Source of the DNA: Mesorhizobium mediterraneum
Lineage (GTDB): Bacteria; Pseudomonadota; Alphaproteobacteria; Rhizobiales; Rhizobiaceae
Reading direction: 5' to 3'
Assembly (NCBI RefSeq): GCF_002284565.1
Contig: NZ_NPKI01000011.1
Span: forward strand, 412,755 to 476,754
Length of the DNA: 64,000 nt
Shown: piece by piece, positions 17,302 to 25,640 of the stretch
Layout: the number at the start of each line of letters is the position of its first letter
Position numbering within the stretch: the stretch's first letter is position 1
Notes under the pieces: model-generated
Database searches by the model: none
Told to the model about the DNA's origin: nothing
Seen by the model: the letters and a program-made list of their open reading frames with translations, nothing else
Translations under genes and position numbers: made by a program

Positions 17302-18747
17302 ATGCATGAGAAAGAAAAAGACCTGATCGATGCGTTCCTGCGCGGACAAGTCGATCGTCGTGGGCTGATCAAGGGCCTTGGCGCGATGGGCCTTGCCGCC
17401 GGCACGGCCGGCACGCTGCTCAATCTCGGGCAGACCCGCGCGCTCGCCGCGGATTTCGACTGGCAGGCGCACAAGGGCAAGACCATCAAGCTCTTGCTCA
17501 ACAAGCATCCTTATGCGGATGCGATGATCGCCAACCTCGAAAACTTCAAGAAGTTGACCGGCATGGAAGTCGTCTATGACGTGTTTCCGGAAGACGTCTA
17601 TTTCGACAAGGTCACCGCTGCGCTGTCGGCCAGTTCGCCTGAATACGATGCCTTCATGACCGGCGCCTACATGACCTGGACCTATGGCCCGGCCGGCTGG
17701 ATCACCGATCTCAACGAGTGGATCAAGGATCCGACCAAGACCAACGTGAACTATGCCTGGGACGACTTCCTGCCCGGCGTCAGGAAATCCTGCGCCTGGA
17801 ACGGCCAGCCCGGCGGAGTGCTCGGCTCCGACGACGCCAAGCAGTGGTGCATTCCATGGGGCTTCGAACAGAACAACATCACCTACAACAAGGGTATGTT
17901 CGACAAGGTCGGCGTCAGCGTTCCCGGCAATATGGACGAGATGGTCGCTACGGCGGCGAAGCTCACCAAGGATGTTGGTGGCGGCGTCTACGGCATCGGC
18001 GTGCGCGGCTCGCGCTCCTGGGCGACGATCCATCCCGGCTTCCTGTCGGCTTACGCCAACTTTGACCAGAAGGACCTGAATGTCTCGGCTGACGGCAAAT
18101 TGTCGGCCGCGATGAACACCGCCGAATCCAAGGCCTTCCACAAGCAGTGGGTCCAGATGATCCAGGAGAGCGGCCCCAAGGACTGGTCGACCTACACCTG
18201 GTATCAGGTCGGCACCGATCTTGGCGCCGGCGCTTCGGCGATGATCTTCGACGCCGACATCCTCGGCTACTTCATGAATGGCGGCGACAACAAGATGGCC
18301 GGCAAGCTCGCGTTTTCCGCCTTCAAGGCCAATCCCGCAGCCAAGGCGCCGACGCCCAACATCTGGATCTGGTCGTTGTCGATGTCCAATTTCTCGAAGG
18401 ACAAGGACGCCACCTGGTACTTCATGCAATGGGCATCAGGGCCCGAGCATGCGCTGTTCGGCGCGACCAAGATGGATTTCGTCAATCCGGTCCGTCAGTC
18501 GGTCTGGAAGGACGAGATGTTCCGCGAGAAGCTGAACAAGAGCTATCCGGGCTATGTCGAGATGTTCGACGTCTCGGCGCCGGGCGCCAGCATCAAGTTC
18601 ACCCCGCAGCCGCTGTTCTTCGATCTGACCACCGAATGGGCGGCGACGCTGCAGAAGATGGTGGCCAAGGAGGTGCCGGTCGACGAAGGCCTCGACATGC
18701 TGGCCACCAGCGTCGACGGCCAGCTCAAGGAAGCCGGGCTCGGCTGA
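17302..18747 (+). CDS. Polyol ABC importer solute-binding protein, Tat-exported
   Basis: 481 residues. The N-terminus carries a twin-arginine pattern (DRRGLIKGLGAMGLAAG, Arg19-Arg20) followed by a hydrophobic run and likely cleavage after ARALA, so folded export by Tat is likely. The mature part is a cluster-1 binding protein (YDVFPEDVYFDKVTAAL; WGFEQNNITYNKGMFDKVG). GGAGGAGAAG precedes the ATG. Its place between eryD and eryA suggests erythritol or a related polyol as ligand. It is followed by a stem-loop and a dispersed palindromic repeat before the permease genes. Confidence 0.88.
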   Translation: MHEKEKDLIDAFLRGQVDRRGLIKGLGAMGLAAGTAGTLLNLGQTRALAADFDWQAHKGKTIKLLLNKHPYADAMIANLENFKKLTGMEVVYDVFPEDVYFDKVTAALSASSPEYDAFMTGAYMTWTYGPAGWITDLNEWIKDPTKTNVNYAWDDFLPGVRKSCAWNGQPGGVLGSDDAKQWCIPWGFEQNNITYNKGMFDKVGVSVPGNMDEMVATAAKLTKDVGGGVYGIGVRGSRSWATIHPGFLSAYANFDQKDLNVSADGKLSAAMNTAESKAFHKQWVQMIQESGPKDWSTYTWYQVGTDLGAGASAMIFDADILGYFMNGGDNKMAGKLAFSAFKANPAAKAPTPNIWIWSLSMSNFSKDKDATWYFMQWASGPEHALFGATKMDFVNPVRQSVWKDEMFREKLNKSYPGYVEMFDVSAPGASIKFTPQPLFFDLTTEWAATLQKMVAKEVPVDEGLDMLATSVDGQLKEAGLG

Positions 18748-18762
18748 GTCCTGGCGAACGGT

Positions 18763-18782
18763 TGGCCCGCTTTTGCGGGCCA
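18763..18782 (+). other. Stem-loop after the polyol binding-protein gene
   Basis: TGGCCCGC and GCGGGCCA form a perfect 8-base stem with a TTTT loop, 15 bases past the stop codon. No U tract follows. As with the other importers in the window it sits between the binding-protein gene and the permease genes and may stabilise the upstream message. Confidence 0.5.
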
Positions 18783-18812
18783 GCCGGCCATTCCACTGCG
18801 AAGCGGCGCCTG

Positions 18813-18861
18813 GAGCATCGGACCCAAAAGTGGAAACCGGTTTTGGGAAAATCCGATGCTC
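18813..18861. repeat. Dispersed ~50-bp intergenic palindrome, copy A
   Basis: Outer arms GAGCATCGGA and TCCGATGCTC enclose inner arms CCCAAAA and TTTTGGG with a GTGGAAACCGG centre. The core AAAGTGG-AAACCGGTTTT is shared with copy B at 30264-30313, while the outer arms differ but stay self-complementary in each. Such elements are common in rhizobial intergenic DNA. This copy adds a second hairpin between the binding-protein and permease genes. Confidence 0.8.
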
Positions 18862-18952
18862 AACCACTGGCGGTGCCGCCACTCGCCCAACCGGCCGCCT
18901 AGCTCCCTGGGCGGCCGGCAGGGCGTAGCAACAGAGATGACGGAACACCACG

Positions 18953-19876
18953 ATGACTGCGGCGACAATGCGAAGAAACAGGCCTTCCGGCTTCAGGATC
19001 AGCAAGAGGGTGCTGCCCTATGTACTCAGCCTGCCGGCCTTGCTCGTCTGCATCGGCATCCTGATCCCGTTCTTCACATCGGTTGTCTATTCGTTCCAGC
19101 GCTATCGGCTGAGCCAGCCCTGGGCGCGGCAGTTCAACTGGGGCGACAATTATATCTCCTTCTTCACTGACCCTAAGTTCTGGAACACGCTTGAGATATC
19201 GCTGCTCTATGCCGGTATCACCGTCCTGCTCGAACTGCTTCTCGGTCTCGGCATCGCCATGCTGCTGCAGAAGCGCTCGACGCTGAACAACTTCATCTCG
19301 ATCATGCTGCTGATGCCGCTGATGACGGCGCCGGCGCTTGCCGCGCTGATGTGGAAGCTGATGACCAATCCCGGCTTTGGCGTGCTGAGCTATCTCGCCA
19401 GCCTGATCGGGCTGCAGGATTTCCGCTGGGCCTCGTCTCCGTCGACCGCGCTTTTCACAGTGGTTCTTGTCGACATCTGGGTCTACACGCCCTTCATCAT
19501 GATCCTGCTGCTTGCCGGGCTGCGCAGCCTGCCGACGCAGCCCTTCGAGGCAGCGGCACTTGACGGCGTGCCGAGGAGTTTCGTGTTCTTCCGCATCACC
19601 TTGCCGATGCTGACGCCCTACATCCTGACGGCGACGCTGTTTCGCCTGCTTGATTCCATCCAGCAGTTCGACATCATCTATGCCATGACCCAGGGCGGTC
19701 CGGGCGACACGCTGACCGTCTTCCAGGTCGAGGCCTACCTCAACTTCTTCCAGTCGACCAATGTCGGCCGCTCGGCGGCGCTGATGATCATCCTGTGGGC
19801 GATCACCTATTTCCTCTCGAACATCTTCATCAAGAACTGGCTGCGGCTGCGCGAACGCGCCCGCGGCCAGGCATAG
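18953..19876 (+). CDS. Polyol ABC importer permease 1
   Basis: 307 residues, MalF-like with six or so spans. After a basic N-terminus (MRRNRPSGFRISKR), the first span is YVLSLPALLVCIGILIPFF. The EAA loop reads PFEAAALDGVPRSFVFFR followed by ITLPMLTP. The best start is the ATG used here; its ribosome site is weak, and an ATG five codons in is an alternative. It pairs with the next permease in the eryD-eryA operon. Confidence 0.88.
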   Translation: MTAATMRRNRPSGFRISKRVLPYVLSLPALLVCIGILIPFFTSVVYSFQRYRLSQPWARQFNWGDNYISFFTDPKFWNTLEISLLYAGITVLLELLLGLGIAMLLQKRSTLNNFISIMLLMPLMTAPALAALMWKLMTNPGFGVLSYLASLIGLQDFRWASSPSTALFTVVLVDIWVYTPFIMILLLAGLRSLPTQPFEAAALDGVPRSFVFFRITLPMLTPYILTATLFRLLDSIQQFDIIYAMTQGGPGDTLTVFQVEAYLNFFQSTNVGRSAALMIILWAITYFLSNIFIKNWLRLRERARGQA

Positions 19877-19885
19877 GAGGCTGAG

Positions 19886-20743
19886 ATGGAGCACACCTCG
19901 CTTCTCGAACGCATCCTGCGCGGCGTAGCGCTGACGCTGGTCGTGATCTTTTTCATGTTCCCGATCGTCTGGATCTTCATGATGTCGTTCCAGACCAACG
20001 AGACCATCCTGCGGATTCCGCCGCAGCTTGTCTTCAAGCCGACGCTGGCCAACTACACCGCGCTCATCACCGGAAAGCTGACGACGGCGGCCGGTACGCT
20101 CGACATCGCCTTCATGCGCAACCTGTGGAATTCGGTGTTCCTGTCGGTCACCTCGGTCGCCGTCGCGCTGTTGCTCGGCGTTCCCGCGGCCTACGCCTTT
20201 GCGCGGCATAAGTTCCGGGGCTCGGAAGACATCGCCTTCACGCTGCTGTCATTCAGGTTTGCGCCGGCGCTGCTGGTGCTCCTGCCGCTGACCCTCTATT
20301 TCCAGAAGCTTGGACTGGCCAACACCTATATCGGGCTGATCTGGGTCTATCAGCTGATCTGTCTGCCGCTGATCCTATGGATCGTGCGCGGCTATTTCGA
20401 GGATATCCCGGCCGACATCGAATATGCCTATCGCATCGCCGGTCATTCCTGGTTCGCCACCTTCCGCAAGATCGCGCTGCCGCTCGCCGGCCCCGGCATT
20501 GCGGCTGCCGGCCTGCTCGCCTTCATCTTCGCCTGGAACAACTTCGTCTTCGCGCTGGTGCTCGCCTCGGCCGACAAGCAGCCGGTGACGGTCGGCGCGC
20601 TGGCTTTCATCACTTCCTCCGGTATCCAGTATGGCCAGATCTCGGCGGCGATCGTGCTTTCGATCACGCCGACGCTGGCGCTCGCCCTCTATGCGCAGCG
20701 CTATCTCGTCGAAGGCCTGTCGCTCGGCGCCGTGAAAGGATAG
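19886..20743 (+). CDS. Polyol ABC importer permease 2
   Basis: 285 residues, MalG-like. First span near residues 14-33 (LTLVVIFFMFPIVWIFMMSF). The EAA loop reads IEYAYRIAGHSWFATFRK followed by IALPLAGPG, in which the usual E-A-A is Y-A-Y, a mild departure. AGGAGG lies four bases upstream of the ATG. Inner-membrane channel partner of the preceding gene. Confidence 0.88.
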   Translation: MEHTSLLERILRGVALTLVVIFFMFPIVWIFMMSFQTNETILRIPPQLVFKPTLANYTALITGKLTTAAGTLDIAFMRNLWNSVFLSVTSVAVALLLGVPAAYAFARHKFRGSEDIAFTLLSFRFAPALLVLLPLTLYFQKLGLANTYIGLIWVYQLICLPLILWIVRGYFEDIPADIEYAYRIAGHSWFATFRKIALPLAGPGIAAAGLLAFIFAWNNFVFALVLASADKQPVTVGALAFITSSGIQYGQISAAIVLSITPTLALALYAQRYLVEGLSLGAVKG

Positions 20744-20748
20744 CTCCG

Positions 20749-21867
20749 ATGGCCAGCCTCGAACTGCGAAATGTCGTCAAGCGCTACAAGAGCCAGACTG
20801 TTCTCGACAATCTGTCGCTGACCGTCGCCGACGGCGAAACCCTTGTCCTGTTCGGACCGTCCGGCGCCGGCAAGACAGTGCTGCTGCGGCTGGTCGCCGG
20901 CGTCATCGACCCCGATGAAGGAAAGATCTTCATCGGCGGTGAGGACATGACCGACCTCGACGCCGAGTTCCGCGGCGTCGGCATGGCGTTCCAGAATTTC
21001 GCGCTGTTTCCGCACATGACCGCCTTCGACAACATCGCGACGCCGCTGGAAGCCAACCGCTCGTCGCAAAGTGCGATCAAGGCGGGTGTCCAAAGTGTCG
21101 CCGAGCTGCTCAAGATCGGCCATGTGCTCAGTCACAAGCCACGGGCGCTGTCCAACGGCCAGAAGCAGCGCACCGCGCTCGCCCGCGCTCTGGTCGGCTC
21201 GCCGCCGGTGCTCCTGCTCGACGATCCCTTGCGCAACGTCGATGCCAAACTGCGCTTCGAGATGCGGCTCGAACTGCCGAGGCTTTTGGCCGATCGCGGC
21301 GCGACCGTCGTCTACGTCACCCAGGACTACAAGGAGGCCATGGCGCTCGGCGATCGCATCGCGGTGATGTCGCAAGGTGTCATCAAGCAACTCGGCACGC
21401 CCGAGCAGATCTATCGTGAGCCGGCGAACATCGAGATCGCACGGCTGTTCGGCGACCCGACCATCAACCTGCTCGACGTCAAGCCGTCACGCGATGCCAA
21501 GGGCATCTATGTCGGCCTGTCGAATGTCCAGGTACATCTGACCGGCGCCTATGACGCGATGGTCGGCCGCGACTGCGTGATCGGCTTGCGGCCGGAAGCG
21601 CTGAGCTTCGTCGATGAAAGCACGCCGAGCGCCATACCGGTGACGGTCGAGGCCGAGACGCCGCTCAACGAAAAGATCGTCACGCTCGTGCGCACCGTGC
21701 GCGGCCGCGAAATCCTGGTCTCGCGTCCAGCCGGAACACCGGGGCAAAGCGAAGGCAGGGCCCATATCGCCGTCGACGGCAAAAGCGCCTTGCTGTTCGA
21801 TCGTGCGAGCGGCGACCGCATCGGCTCGAAAAACGTCGTCAATTTGCGCAGCGGAGAAGCGGCATGA
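20749..21867 (+). CDS. Polyol ABC importer ATPase 1 (degenerate catalytic residues)
   Basis: 372 residues, MalK-type with a C-terminal TOBE region. Walker A GPSGAGKT (36-43) and the Q-loop Gln82 are intact. The signature is LSNGQ (134-138) instead of LSGGQ. Walker B ends LLLDDP, with Asp159 where the catalytic Glu is expected. The switch position is Gln192 (YVTQDYKEA) instead of His. A second, different ATPase gene overlaps it by four bases, so the motor is probably a heterodimer. The start is the ATG six bases after the permease stop, with AAAGGA upstream. Rhizobial glycerol importers are also reported to use two ATPases, a useful parallel. Confidence 0.87.
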   Translation: MASLELRNVVKRYKSQTVLDNLSLTVADGETLVLFGPSGAGKTVLLRLVAGVIDPDEGKIFIGGEDMTDLDAEFRGVGMAFQNFALFPHMTAFDNIATPLEANRSSQSAIKAGVQSVAELLKIGHVLSHKPRALSNGQKQRTALARALVGSPPVLLLDDPLRNVDAKLRFEMRLELPRLLADRGATVVYVTQDYKEAMALGDRIAVMSQGVIKQLGTPEQIYREPANIEIARLFGDPTINLLDVKPSRDAKGIYVGLSNVQVHLTGAYDAMVGRDCVIGLRPEALSFVDESTPSAIPVTVEAETPLNEKIVTLVRTVRGREILVSRPAGTPGQSEGRAHIAVDGKSALLFDRASGDRIGSKNVVNLRSGEAA

Positions 21868-22988
21868 GCCAGAGCGCACTCGCCATTTCAGGCGTCGACA
21901 AGTTCTACGGTCCGATCGACAGGGGCGTGCATGCCGTCCAGAATCTGACGATCGAAATCGACAAGGGCGAGATCGTCGCACTGCTCGGCTCGTCCGGTTG
22001 CGGCAAGACCTCGACTTTGCGCATGATCGCCGGCTTCGAGGAGGTCTCGCGCGGCACCATCTCGGTTGCCGGCCGCAAGGTGCACACGCTGGCGCCGGTC
22101 AAGCGCAATGTGGCGATGGCGTTCGAGGGCTATTCGCTCTATCCGCCGCTGACCGTGCGCGAGAACATGGCGTTTGCGCTGAAGGCGGCCAAGCTGCCGA
22201 AAAGCGAGGTTGACGCGAAGGTTGCCAGCATCGCCAAGCTGCTCGAGATCGAGGATATTCTTGAGCGCTATCCGAGTTCCATCTCCGGCGGCCAGCAGCA
22301 GCGCGCCAGCCTCGGCCGGGCGCTGATCCGGCAGGCCGATCTGCATTTGCTGGACGAACCGATGGGCCAGCTCGAGCCGCAGCTTCGCGCCGTGCTGCGC
22401 GGCCGCATCAAGCACTTCATCAAGGAGCGCGGTTTGACCGCGATCCTGGTCACCCACGACCAGACCGAGGCCAACGCGCTTGCTGACCGGATCGCGGTGA
22501 TGGAAGGCGGCGTGCTGCAGCAGTTCGACACGCCCGACATGCTCAAGCAGCGGCCGGCCAACCTGTTCACCGGCACCTTCGTCGGTGAGCCGCCGATGAA
22601 TGTCTTCGAGGCCTATATCGGCGCGGCTGCCGACAAGATCAATCTGCGGCTACCCGACGGGCTTTCGCTTGATTATGACAAGGACGCGTTCAGCGGCGCG
22701 GTTCGCGACGAATTGCTCAAACGGGAGCGGGTCGTCATCGGCATCAGGCCCTATGCGGTTCGCCGCTCGAAGGACGGCGTGCCGGCCACGGTTTCGGCCA
22801 ACCAGTGGCTCGGCGACCAGACGCATATCGCGGCGGATTTCGCCGGCGGCTCGCTGGTCCTGGTCGAGCACGACCGCACCCGGCTGGAGCTTGGCGCGCC
22901 GATCAATGTCAGCATCGATCCGAAAAACCTGCACGTCTTCGATCAGTCCAGCGGCGCGGCCATTTCGCACGGCATGGAACTTGCCTGA
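21864..22988 (+). CDS. Polyol ABC importer ATPase 2
   Basis: 374 residues, MalK-type. Walker A GSSGCGKT (42-49), signature ISGGQ (140-144), Walker B HLLDEP (161-166) and switch His198 (LVTHDQTEANALAD) are canonical. The Q-loop position is Glu88 (AFEGYSLYPPL) instead of Gln, and the D-loop reads GQLEP. A C-terminal TOBE region follows (GTFVGEPPMNVF). It would dimerise with ATPase 1, giving two unlike ATP sites. Start and stop both overlap neighbours (ATGA with ATPase 1, TGATG with eryA), so translation is coupled along this part of the operon. Confidence 0.88.
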   Translation: MSQSALAISGVDKFYGPIDRGVHAVQNLTIEIDKGEIVALLGSSGCGKTSTLRMIAGFEEVSRGTISVAGRKVHTLAPVKRNVAMAFEGYSLYPPLTVRENMAFALKAAKLPKSEVDAKVASIAKLLEIEDILERYPSSISGGQQQRASLGRALIRQADLHLLDEPMGQLEPQLRAVLRGRIKHFIKERGLTAILVTHDQTEANALADRIAVMEGGVLQQFDTPDMLKQRPANLFTGTFVGEPPMNVFEAYIGAAADKINLRLPDGLSLDYDKDAFSGAVRDELLKRERVVIGIRPYAVRRSKDGVPATVSANQWLGDQTHIAADFAGGSLVLVEHDRTRLELGAPINVSIDPKNLHVFDQSSGAAISHGMELA

Positions 22989-24541
22989 TGCGGGATGTGC
23001 TGATCGGCATCGATGCCGGCACGTCTGTCATCAAGTCCGTCGCCTTCGACACGGCGGGCCGGCAGCTCGCGGCTGCGGCGGTGCCGAATCGTTACGAGAC
23101 CTTGCCGGGCGGCGGCGCCGAGCAGGATCTGGCGCGCACCTGGGCCGATACCGCGACCACCTTGCGCCAGCTTGCCGACAAGGTGCCGAACCTCGCCAGC
23201 CGCACCATCGCGATCGCCGTGACCGGACAGGGCGATGGCACCTGGCTGATCGACAAGGACGGTGAGCCGGTCGCCAAAGGCTGGCTGTGGCTCGACGCGC
23301 GCGCCGCAGGGGTCGTCGAGGAGATCCGGGCGCGACCGGAGGATCGGCTGCGCTTCGAAAAGACCGGCAGCGGTCTGGCCGCCTGCCAGCAGGGACCGCA
23401 GTTCGCCTTCATGAAGCGCAACATGCCCGAAATGCTTGGCAAGGCGGCGACGGCGTTCCACTGCAAGGATTGGCTCTATTACAAGCTGACCGGCGAGCGC
23501 GCCACCGACCCGTCGGAAGGGACCTTCACCTTCGGTGACTTCCGCACGCGCGGTTACAGCGACGATGTGCTTGAGGTGCTCGGCGTCACTGATCTCAGGC
23601 ATCTGCTGCCGCCGATCGTCGACGGCACCAGGCACAGCGCCGGCCTGTCGGCGGCGGCTGCCGAAGCGACCGGGCTGCTTTCCGGCACGCCGGTGGTGCT
23701 GGCCTATGTCGACGTGGCCTGCACCGCGCTCGGCGCCGGCCTGCTCGACCGCGAGCGCAAGCCCGGCTGCTCCATCATCGGCTCCACCGGCATGCATATG
23801 CGGCTTGCGCAAACGCCGGACGAGGTGCTGCTCAACGAAGCCGCGACCGGCTACACGATGACGATGCCGGTGCCCGGCGTCTTTGCGCAGATGCAGTCGA
23901 ACATGGCGGCGACACTCAACATCGATTGGGTCCTTAGCCTCGCCTCCGGCATACTCGCCTCGCAAGGCATAACGCGCACCAATGGCGAGATGATCGCGCT
24001 GGTCGATGAATGGATATCGTCATCCGAGCCGGCGTCGCTGCTCTATCAGCCCTATGTGTCCGAGGCCGGCGAGCGGGGGCCGTTCGTCGACGCCAATGCA
24101 AGGGCCGGCTTCGTCGGCATTTCGTCACGGCACGGCTACGCCGACATGGTCCGCGCCGTTTTCGAGGGGCTGGCCTTCGCGGCACGCGATTGCTATGCCG
24201 CCATGGGGCCGCTGCCGAGCGAAATCCGGCTGACCGGCGGTGCAGCCAGAAGCCCGGCTCTGCGCAAGATCCTGGGTGCTGTCGTCGGCGCCGCCATTCG
24301 CACCAGCCAACGCGAAGAAGCCGGTGCTGCGGGCGCCGCGATGATCGCTGCGGTCTGCGTCGGCCAATACAAGTCGATGGATGAATGCGTCGGCAAATGG
24401 GTCACGCCGCTGCTTGGCGCGGCGGAGCCGAGCGACCGAGAACTTGCCGCGATCTATGAGCGGGCGGTTCCGTCCTACACATTGGCGCATGAGGCGCTGC
24501 GGCCGGTCTGGCGGTCGATGGCCGCATCCAGGGCAAACTGA
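22988..24541 (+). CDS. eryA: Erythritol kinase (FGGY family)
   Basis: 517 residues, FGGY carbohydrate kinase. N-terminal phosphate-binding loop IGIDAGTSVIKSVAFD, then VTGQGDGTWLID, CKDWLYYKLTGERATDPSEG, IGSTGMHMR and the C-terminal FGGY motif region with RLTGGAARSPALRKILG. These match Brucella EryA far better than xylulose or glycerol kinases as I recall them. It phosphorylates erythritol to D-erythritol 1-phosphate in the cytoplasm. The ATG overlaps the ATPase stop. A 2-hydroxyacid dehydrogenase gene, not eryB, comes next. Confidence 0.93.
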   Translation: MRDVLIGIDAGTSVIKSVAFDTAGRQLAAAAVPNRYETLPGGGAEQDLARTWADTATTLRQLADKVPNLASRTIAIAVTGQGDGTWLIDKDGEPVAKGWLWLDARAAGVVEEIRARPEDRLRFEKTGSGLAACQQGPQFAFMKRNMPEMLGKAATAFHCKDWLYYKLTGERATDPSEGTFTFGDFRTRGYSDDVLEVLGVTDLRHLLPPIVDGTRHSAGLSAAAAEATGLLSGTPVVLAYVDVACTALGAGLLDRERKPGCSIIGSTGMHMRLAQTPDEVLLNEAATGYTMTMPVPGVFAQMQSNMAATLNIDWVLSLASGILASQGITRTNGEMIALVDEWISSSEPASLLYQPYVSEAGERGPFVDANARAGFVGISSRHGYADMVRAVFEGLAFAARDCYAAMGPLPSEIRLTGGAARSPALRKILGAVVGAAIRTSQREEAGAAGAAMIAAVCVGQYKSMDECVGKWVTPLLGAAEPSDRELAAIYERAVPSYTLAHEALRPVWRSMAASRAN

Positions 24542-24551
24542 GAAGTCGAGC

Positions 24552-25592
24552 ATGCGTAAGAAGATTGCAATCATCGGCGACCGCTTCATGCTTCCCGAAG
24601 TGTTTCGCGAAAAAATCGAGAAGGCCTGCGGCGACAATCTCGACATCCGCACGCTGGAGGCGGCCTGGCCCGACGAGCCGATGGAATTCGGCAATGCGGC
24701 GCTCGGCCTCGACAAGGTCAAGGAGTATTTTGGCGATCCGGACGAGGTGGTCGATTTCATCGGGGATGCCGAGATCTTCGTCACCCAGCTTGCGCCGCTC
24801 TCCGAGACCATGATGCAGCGCCTGCCCACGCTCAAACTGGTTGCGGTATCGCGCGGCGGCCCGATCAACATCGATATGGCCGCCGCCAAGGCCCACGGCA
24901 TCACCGTCGTCAATGTGCCCGGCCGCAATGCGAGTGCTGTGGCCGAGTTCACCATCGGCGCCATCCTTGCCGAGACGCGGCTGATCCGGGTCGGGCACGA
25001 AGCCTTGCGCAAGGGGGAATGGCGCGGCGATCTCTACCGGGCCGACCGTACCGGCCGTGAGCTCAACGAAATGACCGTCGGCGTCATCGGCTATGGCAAC
25101 ATCGGCACCAGGCTGGTCCGCCTGCTGCGCGCCTTCGGTTGCCAAATTTTGGTGTCCGATCCCTATGTGCAGTTGAGCGCTGAAGACCGCAATGCCGGCG
25201 TTGAACTGGTCGCGCTCGACGATCTCCTGTCCCGCTCCGATGTGGTCACGCTTCATTCCCGAGTAACCGAAGAGACCCGCGGACTGATCAACAAGGACAC
25301 CATCGCGCGGATGAAACCCGGGGTGATCTTCGTCAACACCGCGCGTGGGCCGCTGGTCGACTACGACGCGCTATACGATGCTCTCGTCTCGGGACACATC
25401 GGCAGCGCCATGCTGGAGACGTTCGCGGTCGAGCCGGTGCCTGCCGACTGGCCGCTGTTGCAGCTCCCGAACGTCACGTTGACGCCGCATATCGCCGGTG
25501 CCTCGGTGCGCACGGTGACCTATGCGGCCGAGCAGGCCGCCGAAGAGGTGCGTCGCTTTATCGCCGGTCTTCCGCCTATCAATCCATGCTGA
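24552..25592 (+). CDS. D-isomer-specific 2-hydroxyacid dehydrogenase
   Basis: 346 residues. The NAD-binding Rossmann motif is VGVIGYGNIGTRLVRLLRAF, ending in VSDPY, whose Asp favours NAD over NADP. The catalytic set of the family is visible: Arg in LHSRVTEETRGLI, an acid in the ETFAVEP stretch, and His in LTPHIAGASV. NTARGPLVD is the second family signature. Located between eryA and eryB with ten bases before it, so it belongs to the erythritol operon, although classical Brucella ery operons lack it. A C4 hydroxyacid such as erythronate is a reasonable guess for its substrate, but nothing in the sequence proves it. Confidence 0.85.
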   Translation: MRKKIAIIGDRFMLPEVFREKIEKACGDNLDIRTLEAAWPDEPMEFGNAALGLDKVKEYFGDPDEVVDFIGDAEIFVTQLAPLSETMMQRLPTLKLVAVSRGGPINIDMAAAKAHGITVVNVPGRNASAVAEFTIGAILAETRLIRVGHEALRKGEWRGDLYRADRTGRELNEMTVGVIGYGNIGTRLVRLLRAFGCQILVSDPYVQLSAEDRNAGVELVALDDLLSRSDVVTLHSRVTEETRGLINKDTIARMKPGVIFVNTARGPLVDYDALYDALVSGHIGSAMLETFAVEPVPADWPLLQLPNVTLTPHIAGASVRTVTYAAEQAAEEVRRFIAGLPPINPC

Positions 25593-25640
25593 AAGCGCAG
25601 CAGCCATGAAGTACCTGTTACGCATAGAGGACCCGGCGAG

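Noticed and set aside
18813..18861. Palindromic repeats as CRISPR units
   Set aside because: Copies are single, far apart and have no regular spacers or cas genes.
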